NCBI GenBank assembly: GCA_041488095.1
Contig: JBGPOP010000010.1
Span: forward strand, 1-64,000
Direction: 5' to 3'
Source: DASYPQ01 sp041488095
Lineage (GTDB): Bacteria; Planctomycetota; UBA1135; GCA-002686595
DNA: 64,000 nt
Made by a program: the position numbers and the translations under genes. Numbering within the stretch: position 1 is the first letter of the stretch; every line of letters begins with the position of its first letter. Shown in pieces: positions 1 to 8,156 of this stretch. The notes under the pieces are model-generated. The model ran no database searches. It had not been told where the DNA came from and worked only from the letters and a program-made list of their open reading frames with translations.

Positions 1-66
1 GATTCTTCCTCGCTTCGAGCCGGGACCCGGCCGTCCTCCCGAAAGCCTACGAAGCGAGGAAGAATC
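1..66. repeat. Perfect 17-bp inverted repeat at the window edge
   Basis: GATTCTTCCTCGCTTCG at 1-17 is exactly repeated in inverse orientation at 50-66, around a 32-nt spacer. It lies inside an open reading frame that stays open through both arms. Its position exactly at the first base suggests a contig-end fold-back artefact, but a real hairpin cannot be excluded. Confidence 0.75.
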
Positions 67-370
67 GTCGCGGTACCGTATTCCGCGTCCGGTCAACCCT
101 GCGCCCTGCGGCGAGATCGACCGCTTCCAGGGGGGGCGCATCACGCTGCGCGGCTGGCCCGCGGCGACGCGGCACGTGCGCACGCAGGACGGCCGATCGA
201 TGCGCTTCCTGACCCTCGAGGACGAGAGCGGGATCGCCGAGGTCGTGATCTTCCCCGACGTCTACGAGCGCGACGGGAAGCGCCTGGCCGAGTTCGGCGT
301 GCTGTGCGTCACCGGCGTCGTCGAGAACCAGATGGGCGCGTGCACGCTGCACGGGGAACGCATCTGGTGA
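2..370 (+). CDS. dnaE: DNA polymerase III alpha subunit, C-terminal fragment
   Basis: This is the 3' end of a gene that begins left of the window. The last ~80 residues form the OB-fold that closes DnaE-type replicative or error-prone polymerases: a strand-turn pattern around GWPAATRHVRTQDG, then FLTLEDESGIAEVVIFPDVY, then a final VTGVVENQMGACTLHGERI. This domain binds single-stranded template DNA. The polymerase and PHP domains lie outside, so DnaE1 and the translesion paralogue DnaE2/ImuC cannot be told apart. The first ~20 codons lie in an inverted repeat and may be assembly noise. It ends with TGA inside a hairpin shared with the convergent gene. Confidence 0.75.
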   Translation: MLPRFEPGPGRPPESLRSEEESSRYRIPRPVNPAPCGEIDRFQGGRITLRGWPAATRHVRTQDGRSMRFLTLEDESGIAEVVIFPDVYERDGKRLAEFGVLCVTGVVENQMGACTLHGERIW

Positions 371-400
371 TGACGCCTGCCCGCGCGATCCGCGTCATCA
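368..400. terminator. Bidirectional hairpin terminator between convergent genes
   Basis: A perfect 9-bp stem, TGATGACGC (368-376) with GCGTCATCA (392-400), has a 15-nt GC-rich loop. The two convergent genes end inside it: TGA at 368-370 on plus, and TGA read from 400-398 on minus. No long T-tract follows, so termination strength is uncertain. Confidence 0.55.
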
Positions 401-1180
401 CGCCTCCGCCGGCGTGGTCGCCTTGCGGTAGCGCAAGCTCACGTTCTCGCGCCCCATCTCGCGCAACCGGTCGGCCTCCTTCTTGAGGCCCAGGTTGTGC
501 GCCTTCGAGACGACGCTCTTCACCGAGCGGTTCAGCCGCTGCGCAATATCCAGGTTGGGCGCGACGGGGTAGAGGGTGACGAGCTTCTCGACCTCGCCCT
601 TCTCCCAGCGCGGCATGCGCGAGGCCGATGGACCCGCGAGCTTGCGCAGGAAGGCCTTGTCCTTGGCCAGACAAAGGCGCGCGCCCAGGCGCTTCACCGC
701 CTCGACGCCGCGCTCGAAGATCACGGCCAAGTCCTCGTCCGTGCGCGTGCCGTACAGGCGTTTGAACTCGGCGATCTCCTCCTGCGTCCAGCGTCCGGTG
801 TGCTGGACCGCGCGCAGCTCCTCGATCTTGCGACCGAGGTCCTCGACCGATCGCCCCAGGATTCTCGCGACGATCTCGAGCGCCGTCCCCCCGTGGTACT
901 TCTTCAGCTCGACGACCTCGCCCGCCGCCCAGGGACCCGTGCGCACGGCGGATGGGAACACCATCTGCGCCATCCGTCGCACGCTCTCCTCGGGGCGGTT
1001 CAGCTCGCGCGCCATGGCGTGCGCGTCCTTCAGGCCGTAGAGCTCCTTGAGCCGCGCGAGCTCGGCTTGGGACCATCGACCCCGGCGCGGAGTCGTTGGC
1101 CTCTCCCTCCCCCATCTTGCTCGTCGCAAGCGTTCTCCTCTCTTCCCCCGGCGTGAGCTTACCAGCCGCGGCCGGACCAC
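398..1180 (-). CDS. Four-repeat SANT/Myb-like DNA-binding protein
   Basis: A basic protein of about 260 residues made almost entirely of four tandem helix-turn-helix units of ~43 residues, at roughly residues 34-77, 85-127, 133-176 and 195-240. Each starts with a conserved Trp (GRWSQAEL, GPWAAGEV, GRWTQEEI, PRWEKGEV), continues with LxxLY or a similar helix, and ends in a 'xxLxRxxxxV' recognition-helix pattern. This is the SANT/Myb arrangement, so DNA binding is likely; target and role are unknown. The start is uncertain: GTG at 1180 lies 14 nt past the ptsI stop and is used here, while GTG at 1261 would overlap ptsI by 68 nt. It probably shares the ptsI transcript. Confidence 0.75.
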   Translation of the reverse strand: MVRPRLVSSRRGKRGERLRRARWGRERPTTPRRGRWSQAELARLKELYGLKDAHAMARELNRPEESVRRMAQMVFPSAVRTGPWAAGEVVELKKYHGGTALEIVARILGRSVEDLGRKIEELRAVQHTGRWTQEEIAEFKRLYGTRTDEDLAVIFERGVEAVKRLGARLCLAKDKAFLRKLAGPSASRMPRWEKGEVEKLVTLYPVAPNLDIAQRLNRSVKSVVSKAHNLGLKKEADRLREMGRENVSLRYRKATTPAEA

Positions 1181-1193
1181 GGCAGCGCCGCGT

Positions 1194-3014
1194 TCAGGCC
1201 ACTTCCCCCCTTCCGGTCCCTCCGATCGGCTCGCTTCCCTCCAGCGCCGCTTCCTCGCCACTCTCCGCGAGCTGCCGCCGGTGGAGGCGCTCGCGCGCCT
1301 GGGCGAGGATCCTGCCCACGCCCTCGGAGGTGGTCTCCCTCCCCGCGGCGGCGGCCAGCTCCGCAGCCTCGGCCTGCGGCGTCTCGCGCACGGCGTACTT
1401 CACCTCGGCCAGGAGATGCGGAACGACGCTGACCGAGTCGTAGCCCATGCCCATCAACAGCAGGGCGGTCGCGTAGTCCCCGGCCATCTCGCCGCACACC
1501 GAGCAGGGCTTGCCGGCCGCGCGCGACGCCGCGGCCACGCGCGCGAGCGCCCACCAGACGGCGGGGTGCTGCGGATCGTAGAGCTTCGCCACCCAGGGAT
1601 TGTCGCGATCGACCGCGAGCAGGTATTGCACCAGGTCGTTCGTGCCCACGCTGACGAAGTCGGCCTCCGGAAGCATGTGCGGCAGCATCACCACGGTCGA
1701 GGGGACCTCGACCATGATCCCCAGCGGCACCCGCGGGGCCACCTCGTAGCCCTGCTCGACCAGCTGCTGGCGCACCTCCGCGAAGACGCGGCGCACCTCG
1801 CGCACTTCCTCGATCGAGGTGACCATCGGAAGCAGCAGGCGCAGATCGCCGTGCGCGCTCGCGCGCAACGCGGCGCGCAGCTGCACGCGCAGGAGATCCT
1901 GCCATTGGATCGAGATCCTGAGCCCGCGCCATCCCAGCGCCGGATTGGCTTCCTCGGGAGTCTGGAAGTACGGCAGGCGCTTGTCGTTGCCGATGTCCAG
2001 CGTGCGCAGGGTCGCCGGGCGTCCGTCCATGCGCTCCAGCACGCGCCGGTAGAGACGGTACTGCTCCTCCTCCGAGGGAAACTGCGAGCGCTCCATGTAC
2101 AGGAACTCCGTGCGCAGGAGCCCCACACCGTCGGTGTGCGCGATCTGGAAGGTCTCGAAATCCTGCAGCGTCTCGATGTTCACGTTCACGTCGAACCTGC
2201 GGCCGTCGGGCGTGACGCTGGGCAGCGCGGCGTGGATGGCGAGCTTGCTCTGGCGCGCCTTGCGCCGTGCGAGGCGCTCGAGGAAGCGGTCGACGTCTTC
2301 GTCGCCGGGCTTGAGCTGCACCGTGCCCCGGTCCCCGTCGACGCACACGCGCATACCCTGCTCCAGGCGCGAGAGGAGGTTCGGCAGACCGACGATGCAG
2401 GGGACACCCAAGGAGCGCGCCAGCACGGCCCCGTGCGAGAAGCGCCCGCCGGTCTCGGTGATCACCGCCAGCACATGCTCGCGCTCCAGGCAGGTGACGA
2501 CCTGCGGGGTCAGCACCGCCGCGGCGAGAACGATCTGCTCGCCGGCGGCGACCACGTGGTCGCGATCGCGCTTGAGCAGCGCGTCGAGCACGGCGTGCCA
2601 AGGGTCGCTGAAATCGGCCGCGTAGCTGCGCTGTCCTTCACCGCCGAGCGCGCCGAGCGCGCTCCGGAAGCGCTCGATCAGCTCCTGCACGGCTGCCTCG
2701 GCGTTGATGCGCTGATCGCGGATGCGCGCCTCGACCTTCCTGCGCGCACCCGGATCCTGGAGCAGCATGCGGTGGACGGACAGGATCTCCGCGTCCTTGG
2801 GACCCGATTGCGCCGCGACGAGGTCCTGGCGGCGCTTGAGCTCCTCGCCGGTCTGCTCGATCGCTTCGCGCAAGCGGGCGACTTCGCGTTCGACCTCGTC
2901 CCCGGGAACCGACCAGGTCGGAACGACCTTGGGAGTGGCACGCACGACATGGACGCGCCCCAGCGCCAGCCCGCGCGACACCGGAACCCCCTTGATGATC
3001 CGAAGCTGGGCCAT
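1194..3014 (-). CDS. ptsI: Phosphoenolpyruvate-protein phosphotransferase (Enzyme I)
   Basis: A 606-residue Enzyme I that autophosphorylates with PEP and passes phosphate to HPr in the cytosol. The N-terminal and swivel domains carry the phosphorylated His in GGRFSH (H194; the family usually has GGxTSH). The TIM barrel has GVGLLRTEFLY near 297-307, PMVTS and VSVGTNDL, and the catalytic Cys in CGEMAGD (C507). The ATG at 3014 has GGAGG 8 nt upstream, so the GTG five codons earlier is rejected. No ptsH or sugar-specific EII gene is in the window, which may mean a regulatory PTS, but that is inference. Confidence 0.95.
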   Translation of the reverse strand: MAQLRIIKGVPVSRGLALGRVHVVRATPKVVPTWSVPGDEVEREVARLREAIEQTGEELKRRQDLVAAQSGPKDAEILSVHRMLLQDPGARRKVEARIRDQRINAEAAVQELIERFRSALGALGGEGQRSYAADFSDPWHAVLDALLKRDRDHVVAAGEQIVLAAAVLTPQVVTCLEREHVLAVITETGGRFSHGAVLARSLGVPCIVGLPNLLSRLEQGMRVCVDGDRGTVQLKPGDEDVDRFLERLARRKARQSKLAIHAALPSVTPDGRRFDVNVNIETLQDFETFQIAHTDGVGLLRTEFLYMERSQFPSEEEQYRLYRRVLERMDGRPATLRTLDIGNDKRLPYFQTPEEANPALGWRGLRISIQWQDLLRVQLRAALRASAHGDLRLLLPMVTSIEEVREVRRVFAEVRQQLVEQGYEVAPRVPLGIMVEVPSTVVMLPHMLPEADFVSVGTNDLVQYLLAVDRDNPWVAKLYDPQHPAVWWALARVAAASRAAGKPCSVCGEMAGDYATALLLMGMGYDSVSVVPHLLAEVKYAVRETPQAEAAELAAAAGRETTSEGVGRILAQARERLHRRQLAESGEEAALEGSEPIGGTGRGEVA

Positions 3015-3294
3015 CGCCGCGTCCTCCACCCGCCAGGCCTCGCGACGGAGCGGGGCAGACCAATCTACCCGCCCGGCCGGCGCCCAGAAAGCCGCCCCGG
3101 GAAGGGGCCGTGGAGATCGGTTTTGGGCTCAAGATGCCCGGCCCCGCGGCCCGAATCCTTGACGGGCAATCTGCCGGCTTGCGCCGGCCGGATCGCACCC
3201 CGCTGGCCCCCTCGCCGACCGCTCCGCTCCGGGAGCGCGGACGAAGGCGGTCGGACCGGTTTCCCCATGAAGGCGGCAGCGCACGCGGAACGGG

Positions 3295-4347
3295 ATGAAG
3301 GACATGCCGAAGGAACAAGAGAACACACAGCCGAACGAAGAGACTCCGCAGCGCGCGGCGCCCGGGACACGTGTGCAATCAGGCGGGACTGCTGCGGAGG
3401 GCTGGCTGCTGGGAGCCGGGACGACCATGCTCCTCACCGGGACGGCGATGCTCCTCGTTCCGACGATCAGCCCCCAATACAGCTGGATCGTGCGCAGCCT
3501 CGCGACGCGAGGACTCACGAGCGTGCCGCTCTCGGCCGTGGGCGTCCTCCTGTGCGGTCTGTGGCTCGTGGTGCGCACGAGTCGATCGCACTCGATCGCG
3601 GCTCAGGAGGCGGCCAAGGCGTCCGGTCCGGTGCTGGACAAGATGGCGGAGGAGATCGCTCACCTGGGGGACGGCCTCCAGGGCCTGCGCATCGAGCTCG
3701 TCTACTTGAAGGACGCGGTGCAAACCCAGGCGGACCTCGCGCGCGCCGGCTCAGCCGGGGACTCACCGGCCGACGGGATGTATCGCCTCGCCGCGAGCCT
3801 CGACCAGCTCGGTGCCCGCGTCGAGGAGCGCCTCAACGCATCTCATCGCGAGATTTGCGACAAGCTGCACGACCTCTCGACTGGGATCCAATCGTCCCAG
3901 GTCCGAGCGGTGGAAGAGCTGTCGGCGAACGTCGTCGAGAGCCAGTCCTTCCAGCTGATGGACCCGGATCAAGCCGTGGAAGGCGCAGGCTTCGACACGA
4001 CCGGGCAACGTGAGCGTCTGGGCCTGCTCGATCTTCTCGACGACCTGGGTCGGCTCCTGCCCCGGAAAGCCTCTCCCGATTTCAACCGGCCCGCGATCTC
4101 AGCCGGCGCCTTCGAGGGCGCGCGGGACGAGGGCTGGGATCACCACGCATCCCTCGGCGCGCCCCTGCCGGCCGTGCGCTCAGGCGACGAGATCCATCTC
4201 GCCAGCGCGGGCGAGCTGCTCGGCCGCGGCCTCCGCCCCTCCTCGGACGAGTCTTCGGTCGTGAAGAAGCTCGAGGAGCTGCGCTCGCTCCTCGCCGACG
4301 ACCGCGTTCGCGAGGCTCTCACGGCCATCGGGCGCGAGCGAGAGTAG
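3295..4347 (+). CDS. Membrane protein with long cytoplasmic coiled coil
   Basis: 350 residues, not recognised. A polar N-terminus (~1-35) is followed by two hydrophobic segments (roughly 37-57 and 74-92) that form a hairpin in the membrane. Residues ~100-230 are heptad-rich and helical (LGDGLQGLRIELVYLKDAV, LDQLGARVEERL), consistent with a coiled coil. The rest is charged, ending in a short helix. There are no catalytic motifs. A structural or scaffold role is possible but not shown. An alternative ATG lies at 3304. The gene stands alone between ptsI (divergent) and tex (convergent). Confidence 0.7.
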   Translation: MKDMPKEQENTQPNEETPQRAAPGTRVQSGGTAAEGWLLGAGTTMLLTGTAMLLVPTISPQYSWIVRSLATRGLTSVPLSAVGVLLCGLWLVVRTSRSHSIAAQEAAKASGPVLDKMAEEIAHLGDGLQGLRIELVYLKDAVQTQADLARAGSAGDSPADGMYRLAASLDQLGARVEERLNASHREICDKLHDLSTGIQSSQVRAVEELSANVVESQSFQLMDPDQAVEGAGFDTTGQRERLGLLDLLDDLGRLLPRKASPDFNRPAISAGAFEGARDEGWDHHASLGAPLPAVRSGDEIHLASAGELLGRGLRPSSDESSVVKKLEELRSLLADDRVREALTAIGRERE

Positions 4348-4354
4348 CTCGCGC
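4332..4354. terminator. Hairpin terminator between convergent genes
   Basis: GCGCGAGC (4332-4339) pairs perfectly with GCTCGCGC (4347-4354) across a 7-nt loop that contains most of the TAG stop of the plus-strand gene. The convergent tex-like gene ends 8 nt further on, at 4362. It is probably used in both directions. Confidence 0.55.
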
Positions 4355-4361
4355 GAGGGAC

Positions 4362-7331
4362 TCATTCGCCTTCGCGTTTCTCCTCCTCCTTCAACGACTT
4401 GAAGAAGGAAGCGAAGGGGCTGTAGGCGGCCTTCGAGCGATTGATCGAATCGAGGCTCACGCGCTCGTCGCGTCCCATGCCTGAGTCCCGGCCGCCGCGC
4501 TCGTCGCGGCCGCCGGGCCGACCCGACCCGCGGCCGGAACCCTGCCGATCGCCACCCCGGCGGCCCGATCGCGCGCCCAGGCCGTCGCGGCGCGTTTGAG
4601 CCGCCCGGACGTTGGGCGGCGGTCCGCTCTCGCGCTCCTCGCCGCCCGGGCGGCGCTCGCGTCCTCTCCCGGGGCGCCCGCGCGGTCCTTCCTCCCTGCG
4701 TGCGCCGCCTCCCGGTGCTCTCCCCCGATCGTCGCGGCGCGCAGGCTCGCCCGTGCCTCGCTCCGGCCGGGGCTCACGTTGCGGCCAGGGCACGCCCTTG
4801 AGCGACAGCGTCAAACGCTGACCGCCCGCCTCGAGGATCCGCGCGCGCACCACTTGGCCGATCGCGAGCAGCTCGCGCGCGTCCCGCACGTAGCGCTCGG
4901 AGATCTCGCTGATGTGGACCATGGCATCGGCCTGCAGGCCGACATCGACGAAGACCCCGAAGCTGGCCACGTTCGAGACGATGCCTTCGACGACGCGGTC
5001 CTTGACGAGCCGCACGGTATCCGTGTCCGCGTCGAGCAGGGCCGGTGTGGGCAGGCGCGGGCGCGGATCCCGACCCGGCCAGGAGACCTCGCGCATCAGG
5101 TCGCGCCAGGTGGCCTCGTCGATCTCGAACTCGCCGCGCCGGAGTCCGCGCGTCGCTCCGAAGCGACCGAGCGCCTGTTCGACGGTCGAGCCGGCGCTGT
5201 CGAGCAGACGGCGCACGAGAGGGTACTGCTCGGGGTGCAGACCGCTCGCATCGAGCGGCTCGGCCGAACTGGACACGCGCAGGAAGGCCGCCGCGCCGGT
5301 CCACTGCGCCTCGCTGAGCAGCCCGTCGGCGCGCAGCTCCTCGCGGCTCAGGAAGGGCCTTTCCCTGCGCCGCTCGACCAGCTTCCTGGCCGTCTCGTGC
5401 GTGAGGCCGGGCACGTGCTCGAGAAACGAGAGCGGGGCCCGGTTCACGTCGCAACCTACGTGCGCGGCGGCGGATTCGATGGTCTCGATGAAGACGCGTC
5501 TCGTGTTGGCCTTGCTGACCAGGCCCTGCTCGGATCCCAGACCGAGGTGGCGCGGGTCGACCTTGAGGATCTCCGCCATCGGATCCTGGAGGCGGCGGGC
5601 CAGGCTGATCGCCATGCGCGCGGCCACGCTGCGGTCGGGGAGCTCGGCACGGGCGATCTCGGAGTTGGCGTAGCTCGAGAGGCCGGCCTCGTTGACGATG
5701 AAGAGGACGGGCTCCGCCCAGGCAGCGCCGGTGGCCGCGGCCTGGGCCGGCGGCGCGCCGCCGGCGGACGTCGCGGGCGTCGCGGAGCGCGCGGCACGGA
5801 GCGCAGCGCGGATCTTCGTCACCGCGGCGCGCGCGCCCTTGCCATGACCCATGGCGATCGCTCGGATGCCCGCGGAGGTGATCGCGCCGACGCCGGAGGG
5901 CTCGAGCGCGCCGCGCAGCTCCTGGCCGAGCGCCGCGGCGTCCTTCTCACCCGTCTCGATCCGGATCTCGGTGGTGAGCGGCTCGCCGTCCGACCCGACC
6001 AGGGCCACGGTCCAGTCGCCCTTGGCGTTCACGTCGATCCCGGCCACGGGGTAGGGTCCGAGGGGCGGGGCGTAGAGGATCTGGCGCAAGTGTTGGGCGA
6101 GGAAGCGCAGCGCCTCGAAGTCCGCTCGCTCCTTGAGCTCGAGCCGCACGTCGGGCTCGACCATCGGCAGGAGACGCTGGTTGAGCGCCTGGAGCGCGAT
6201 CTCCCGGAGCAGATCCTCATGCGCGGGGTGCGTGTGCCTCCCCAGTGCGGCACGCACCTTGGGCAGCGCGACCGCGGGATCGAGCGCGATCAACGTGTTG
6301 AGGACACGCTCCTTCTGGGCCTGCCGGATCGCGAGCAGGCGGTGCCCCTGGAGCTGGCGCAGCGGCGCCTTGACCCTGAGCAGCGGCCGGTGACGTCCGA
6401 GCCGGTTCTCCTCCACCGTGGGGCGCACCGAGAGCACGCCATGCTTGGCGAGCAGGCGCCGGACGGCGCCGCGCAGGCGCGCATTGCGCCCGAGGCGATC
6501 GGAGAGGATGCGTACCGCGCCCGAGAGTGCTTCGGCGTCGGTGTGCACGCCCCGGTCGGGGTTGACGTAAGGTGCGCACAGGCGCGCGAGGTGCACGTTC
6601 ATCGCCGTCCTGACGTCGATGGCGTGGATCGGCGCCGTCGGCGGGGGAGGCTCCTCGATCTCGTCGTGCTCTTCCTCCGAGGCCGCGGCCTCGACGACGC
6701 TCGCTCCGGACGCGGGGGCGGCGTCGGGAACCGGTTCCGCGGGTTGGCCCGCAGATCCTGTCGCCGCAGCCTCGGCGGTCGTCTCGACGGTCGTCTCGGG
6801 AAGTGTTTCGGCGGGTGCCGGCTCGGAGGGCGATGGGTCCGCGTGCGGACGTTGCGTCTCCCCTTCCCCCTCGCCGCCATCGCCTCCCTCCGGCTCCTCC
6901 GCTATACCCAGCGCGGAACGCTCCTCCTGGGGCAGGGGCGCGACGAGCAGGTCGGCCAGACCTCCCAGTCCGCGATCGAGCGCGAGCTGCACCTCGGGCT
7001 CGGGTCGGCGGTGAGGGATGAAGAGGTCCTCGAGCTCGAAGCGATCCATGCACGAGCGCACCAGCGCTTGGGTCGCGGCATCGACGCCGGGCTCGCGCTC
7101 GAGGATGGTGAGGATCGTCGCGCGACGGCGATCGAGCTCCTCCAGCTCCCTGCGACGGCGTTCGAGGCGCCGGATCCCGTTCTCGGTGAGCGGCCCGACC
7201 TGGGCCCGGCGGAAGCGGCCGATGAAAGGCGCGCACAACCCTGCGTCGAGCATCTCGAGCGCGCTCTGGACGTGCTCGGGACGCGTGGAGAACTCGCGCG
7301 CCAGGGTGTCGAGGATCGGAGTAGCGGTCAC
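4362..7331 (-). CDS. Tex-like S1 RNA-binding protein with acidic insert and RG-rich tail
   Basis: About 989 residues, against 720-780 for ordinary Tex. Order: Tex N-terminal helical domain (1-130, PFIGRFRR, ELEDLFIPHRRP), an acidic Pro/Glu-rich insert (~140-235), the rest of the N-terminal region, a YqgF/RuvC-like domain (~425-560, VAGIDVNAKGDW), the helix-hairpin-helix core (VNEAGLSSYANSEIAR, ISLARRLQDPMAEILKVDP), an S1 domain (~773-845, VEGIVSNVASFGVFVDVG) and a ~140-residue Arg/Gly-rich tail. Tex binds nucleic acid and affects transcription and virulence genes in other bacteria. The GTG at 7331 is chosen because the Tex homology begins there; the longer frame upstream is proline-rich and unlike the family. 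It is divergent: the usual RYRKE is RFRRA. Confidence 0.85.
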   Translation of the reverse strand: MTATPILDTLAREFSTRPEHVQSALEMLDAGLCAPFIGRFRRAQVGPLTENGIRRLERRRRELEELDRRRATILTILEREPGVDAATQALVRSCMDRFELEDLFIPHRRPEPEVQLALDRGLGGLADLLVAPLPQEERSALGIAEEPEGGDGGEGEGETQRPHADPSPSEPAPAETLPETTVETTAEAAATGSAGQPAEPVPDAAPASGASVVEAAASEEEHDEIEEPPPPTAPIHAIDVRTAMNVHLARLCAPYVNPDRGVHTDAEALSGAVRILSDRLGRNARLRGAVRRLLAKHGVLSVRPTVEENRLGRHRPLLRVKAPLRQLQGHRLLAIRQAQKERVLNTLIALDPAVALPKVRAALGRHTHPAHEDLLREIALQALNQRLLPMVEPDVRLELKERADFEALRFLAQHLRQILYAPPLGPYPVAGIDVNAKGDWTVALVGSDGEPLTTEIRIETGEKDAAALGQELRGALEPSGVGAITSAGIRAIAMGHGKGARAAVTKIRAALRAARSATPATSAGGAPPAQAAATGAAWAEPVLFIVNEAGLSSYANSEIARAELPDRSVAARMAISLARRLQDPMAEILKVDPRHLGLGSEQGLVSKANTRRVFIETIESAAAHVGCDVNRAPLSFLEHVPGLTHETARKLVERRRERPFLSREELRADGLLSEAQWTGAAAFLRVSSSAEPLDASGLHPEQYPLVRRLLDSAGSTVEQALGRFGATRGLRRGEFEIDEATWRDLMREVSWPGRDPRPRLPTPALLDADTDTVRLVKDRVVEGIVSNVASFGVFVDVGLQADAMVHISEISERYVRDARELLAIGQVVRARILEAGGQRLTLSLKGVPWPQREPRPERGTGEPARRDDRGRAPGGGARREEGPRGRPGRGRERRPGGEERESGPPPNVRAAQTRRDGLGARSGRRGGDRQGSGRGSGRPGGRDERGGRDSGMGRDERVSLDSINRSKAAYSPFASFFKSLKEEEKREGE

Positions 7332-7540
7332 GGGGGAGCCTGCGTCGTGGCGAGGCAGCCCGGCTCCGGTCGTGCCGGAGCGGGGTGGAGCTGAGGGGGG
7401 GCGAAGTGGAAGTTGGGTTGGGTGGGGTCGGGTGGGCCGGGCGAAGAAGGATACTGCGCGGGGTGCGCCGTGTCGAAAACCACCGGCTCGAGACCCCTCG
7501 GCACCCATCCGCGCAGGGCGCCGAGCAGCTCGGCGAGACT

Positions 7541-8122
7541 CTAGATCCCCACGATCTGCGCCAGCGTCTTGCCGAAGCGGATGCCGACGGCCTCGTCCAC
7601 GGCGGTCACGAGGACGCCGTCGCGCTCGAGCTGGCGTCCGGTGAACCGGCCGCCGGCGCGCTCGACGAGATCGCGGACCTCGGGCGCTCCGGTGACGCGC
7701 CGGCCCTTCAGGATCCCGGCCCGAGCCAGGATCACGACCGAGCGGTCCCAGGCACCGATCATCTTGCCGGCGGCTGCAGCTTCGCGGGCCAGTCGCAGCG
7801 CGTGCTCGTTCTCCGCGAGCTGCATCGCGCCCTCTCCCCCCACGAAGATCACGCCCGAGTAGGGCTCCATCGTCGCCTGCGCGATGTCGCCGTCGACCTG
7901 GAACTCGTCCTGGAGGCGGCCCTTGATCAGGTCGCCGGAGTTGGTCGAGACGCTCCAGGTCCCGACGTGGACGTTGTAGAGCGAGGAGCGCGCGTGGCGC
8001 AGCGTCTGCTCGGCGAAGTCCGAGGGGGGGACGACGACGAGCACGGTGCTCGTGTACTGCTGGACGACCAGTCCATCGGCGTCCTTCTGGGGCTCGCCCG
8101 CTCCGGCTGCGTGCTTGGCCAT
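7541..8122 (-). CDS. DJ-1/PfpI-fold protein lacking the nucleophile Cys
   Basis: 193 residues of the DJ-1/PfpI class I glutamine amidotransferase-like fold: a central GVIFVGGEGA (~90-99), a helix, then KMIGAWDRSVVILARAG, which aligns with the nucleophile-elbow segment. In active members this reads AxxCHGP; here the Cys-His pair is replaced by Asp126-Arg127. Protease, deglycase or glyoxalase chemistry is therefore unlikely and a binding or structural role more likely. The ATG at 8122 is used; frames further upstream overlap the propeller gene. It lies 34 nt downstream of the beta-propeller gene on the same strand. Confidence 0.8.
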   Translation of the reverse strand: MAKHAAGAGEPQKDADGLVVQQYTSTVLVVVPPSDFAEQTLRHARSSLYNVHVGTWSVSTNSGDLIKGRLQDEFQVDGDIAQATMEPYSGVIFVGGEGAMQLAENEHALRLAREAAAAGKMIGAWDRSVVILARAGILKGRRVTGAPEVRDLVERAGGRFTGRQLERDGVLVTAVDEAVGIRFGKTLAQIVGI

Positions 8123-8156
8123 GGCGGCGGAGATTCTGGCGGAGCGCGCGGCCGGT

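Noticed and set aside
1047..4013. Plus-strand open frame of ~990 codons over ptsI
   Set aside because: It is antisense to a clearly conserved ptsI and rich in His/Arg/Pro from high GC; no domain is recognisable.
4596..7394. Plus-strand open frame of ~930 codons over the Tex-like gene
   Set aside because: It mirrors the conserved Tex frame and has no recognisable fold; typical of antisense frames in high-GC DNA.
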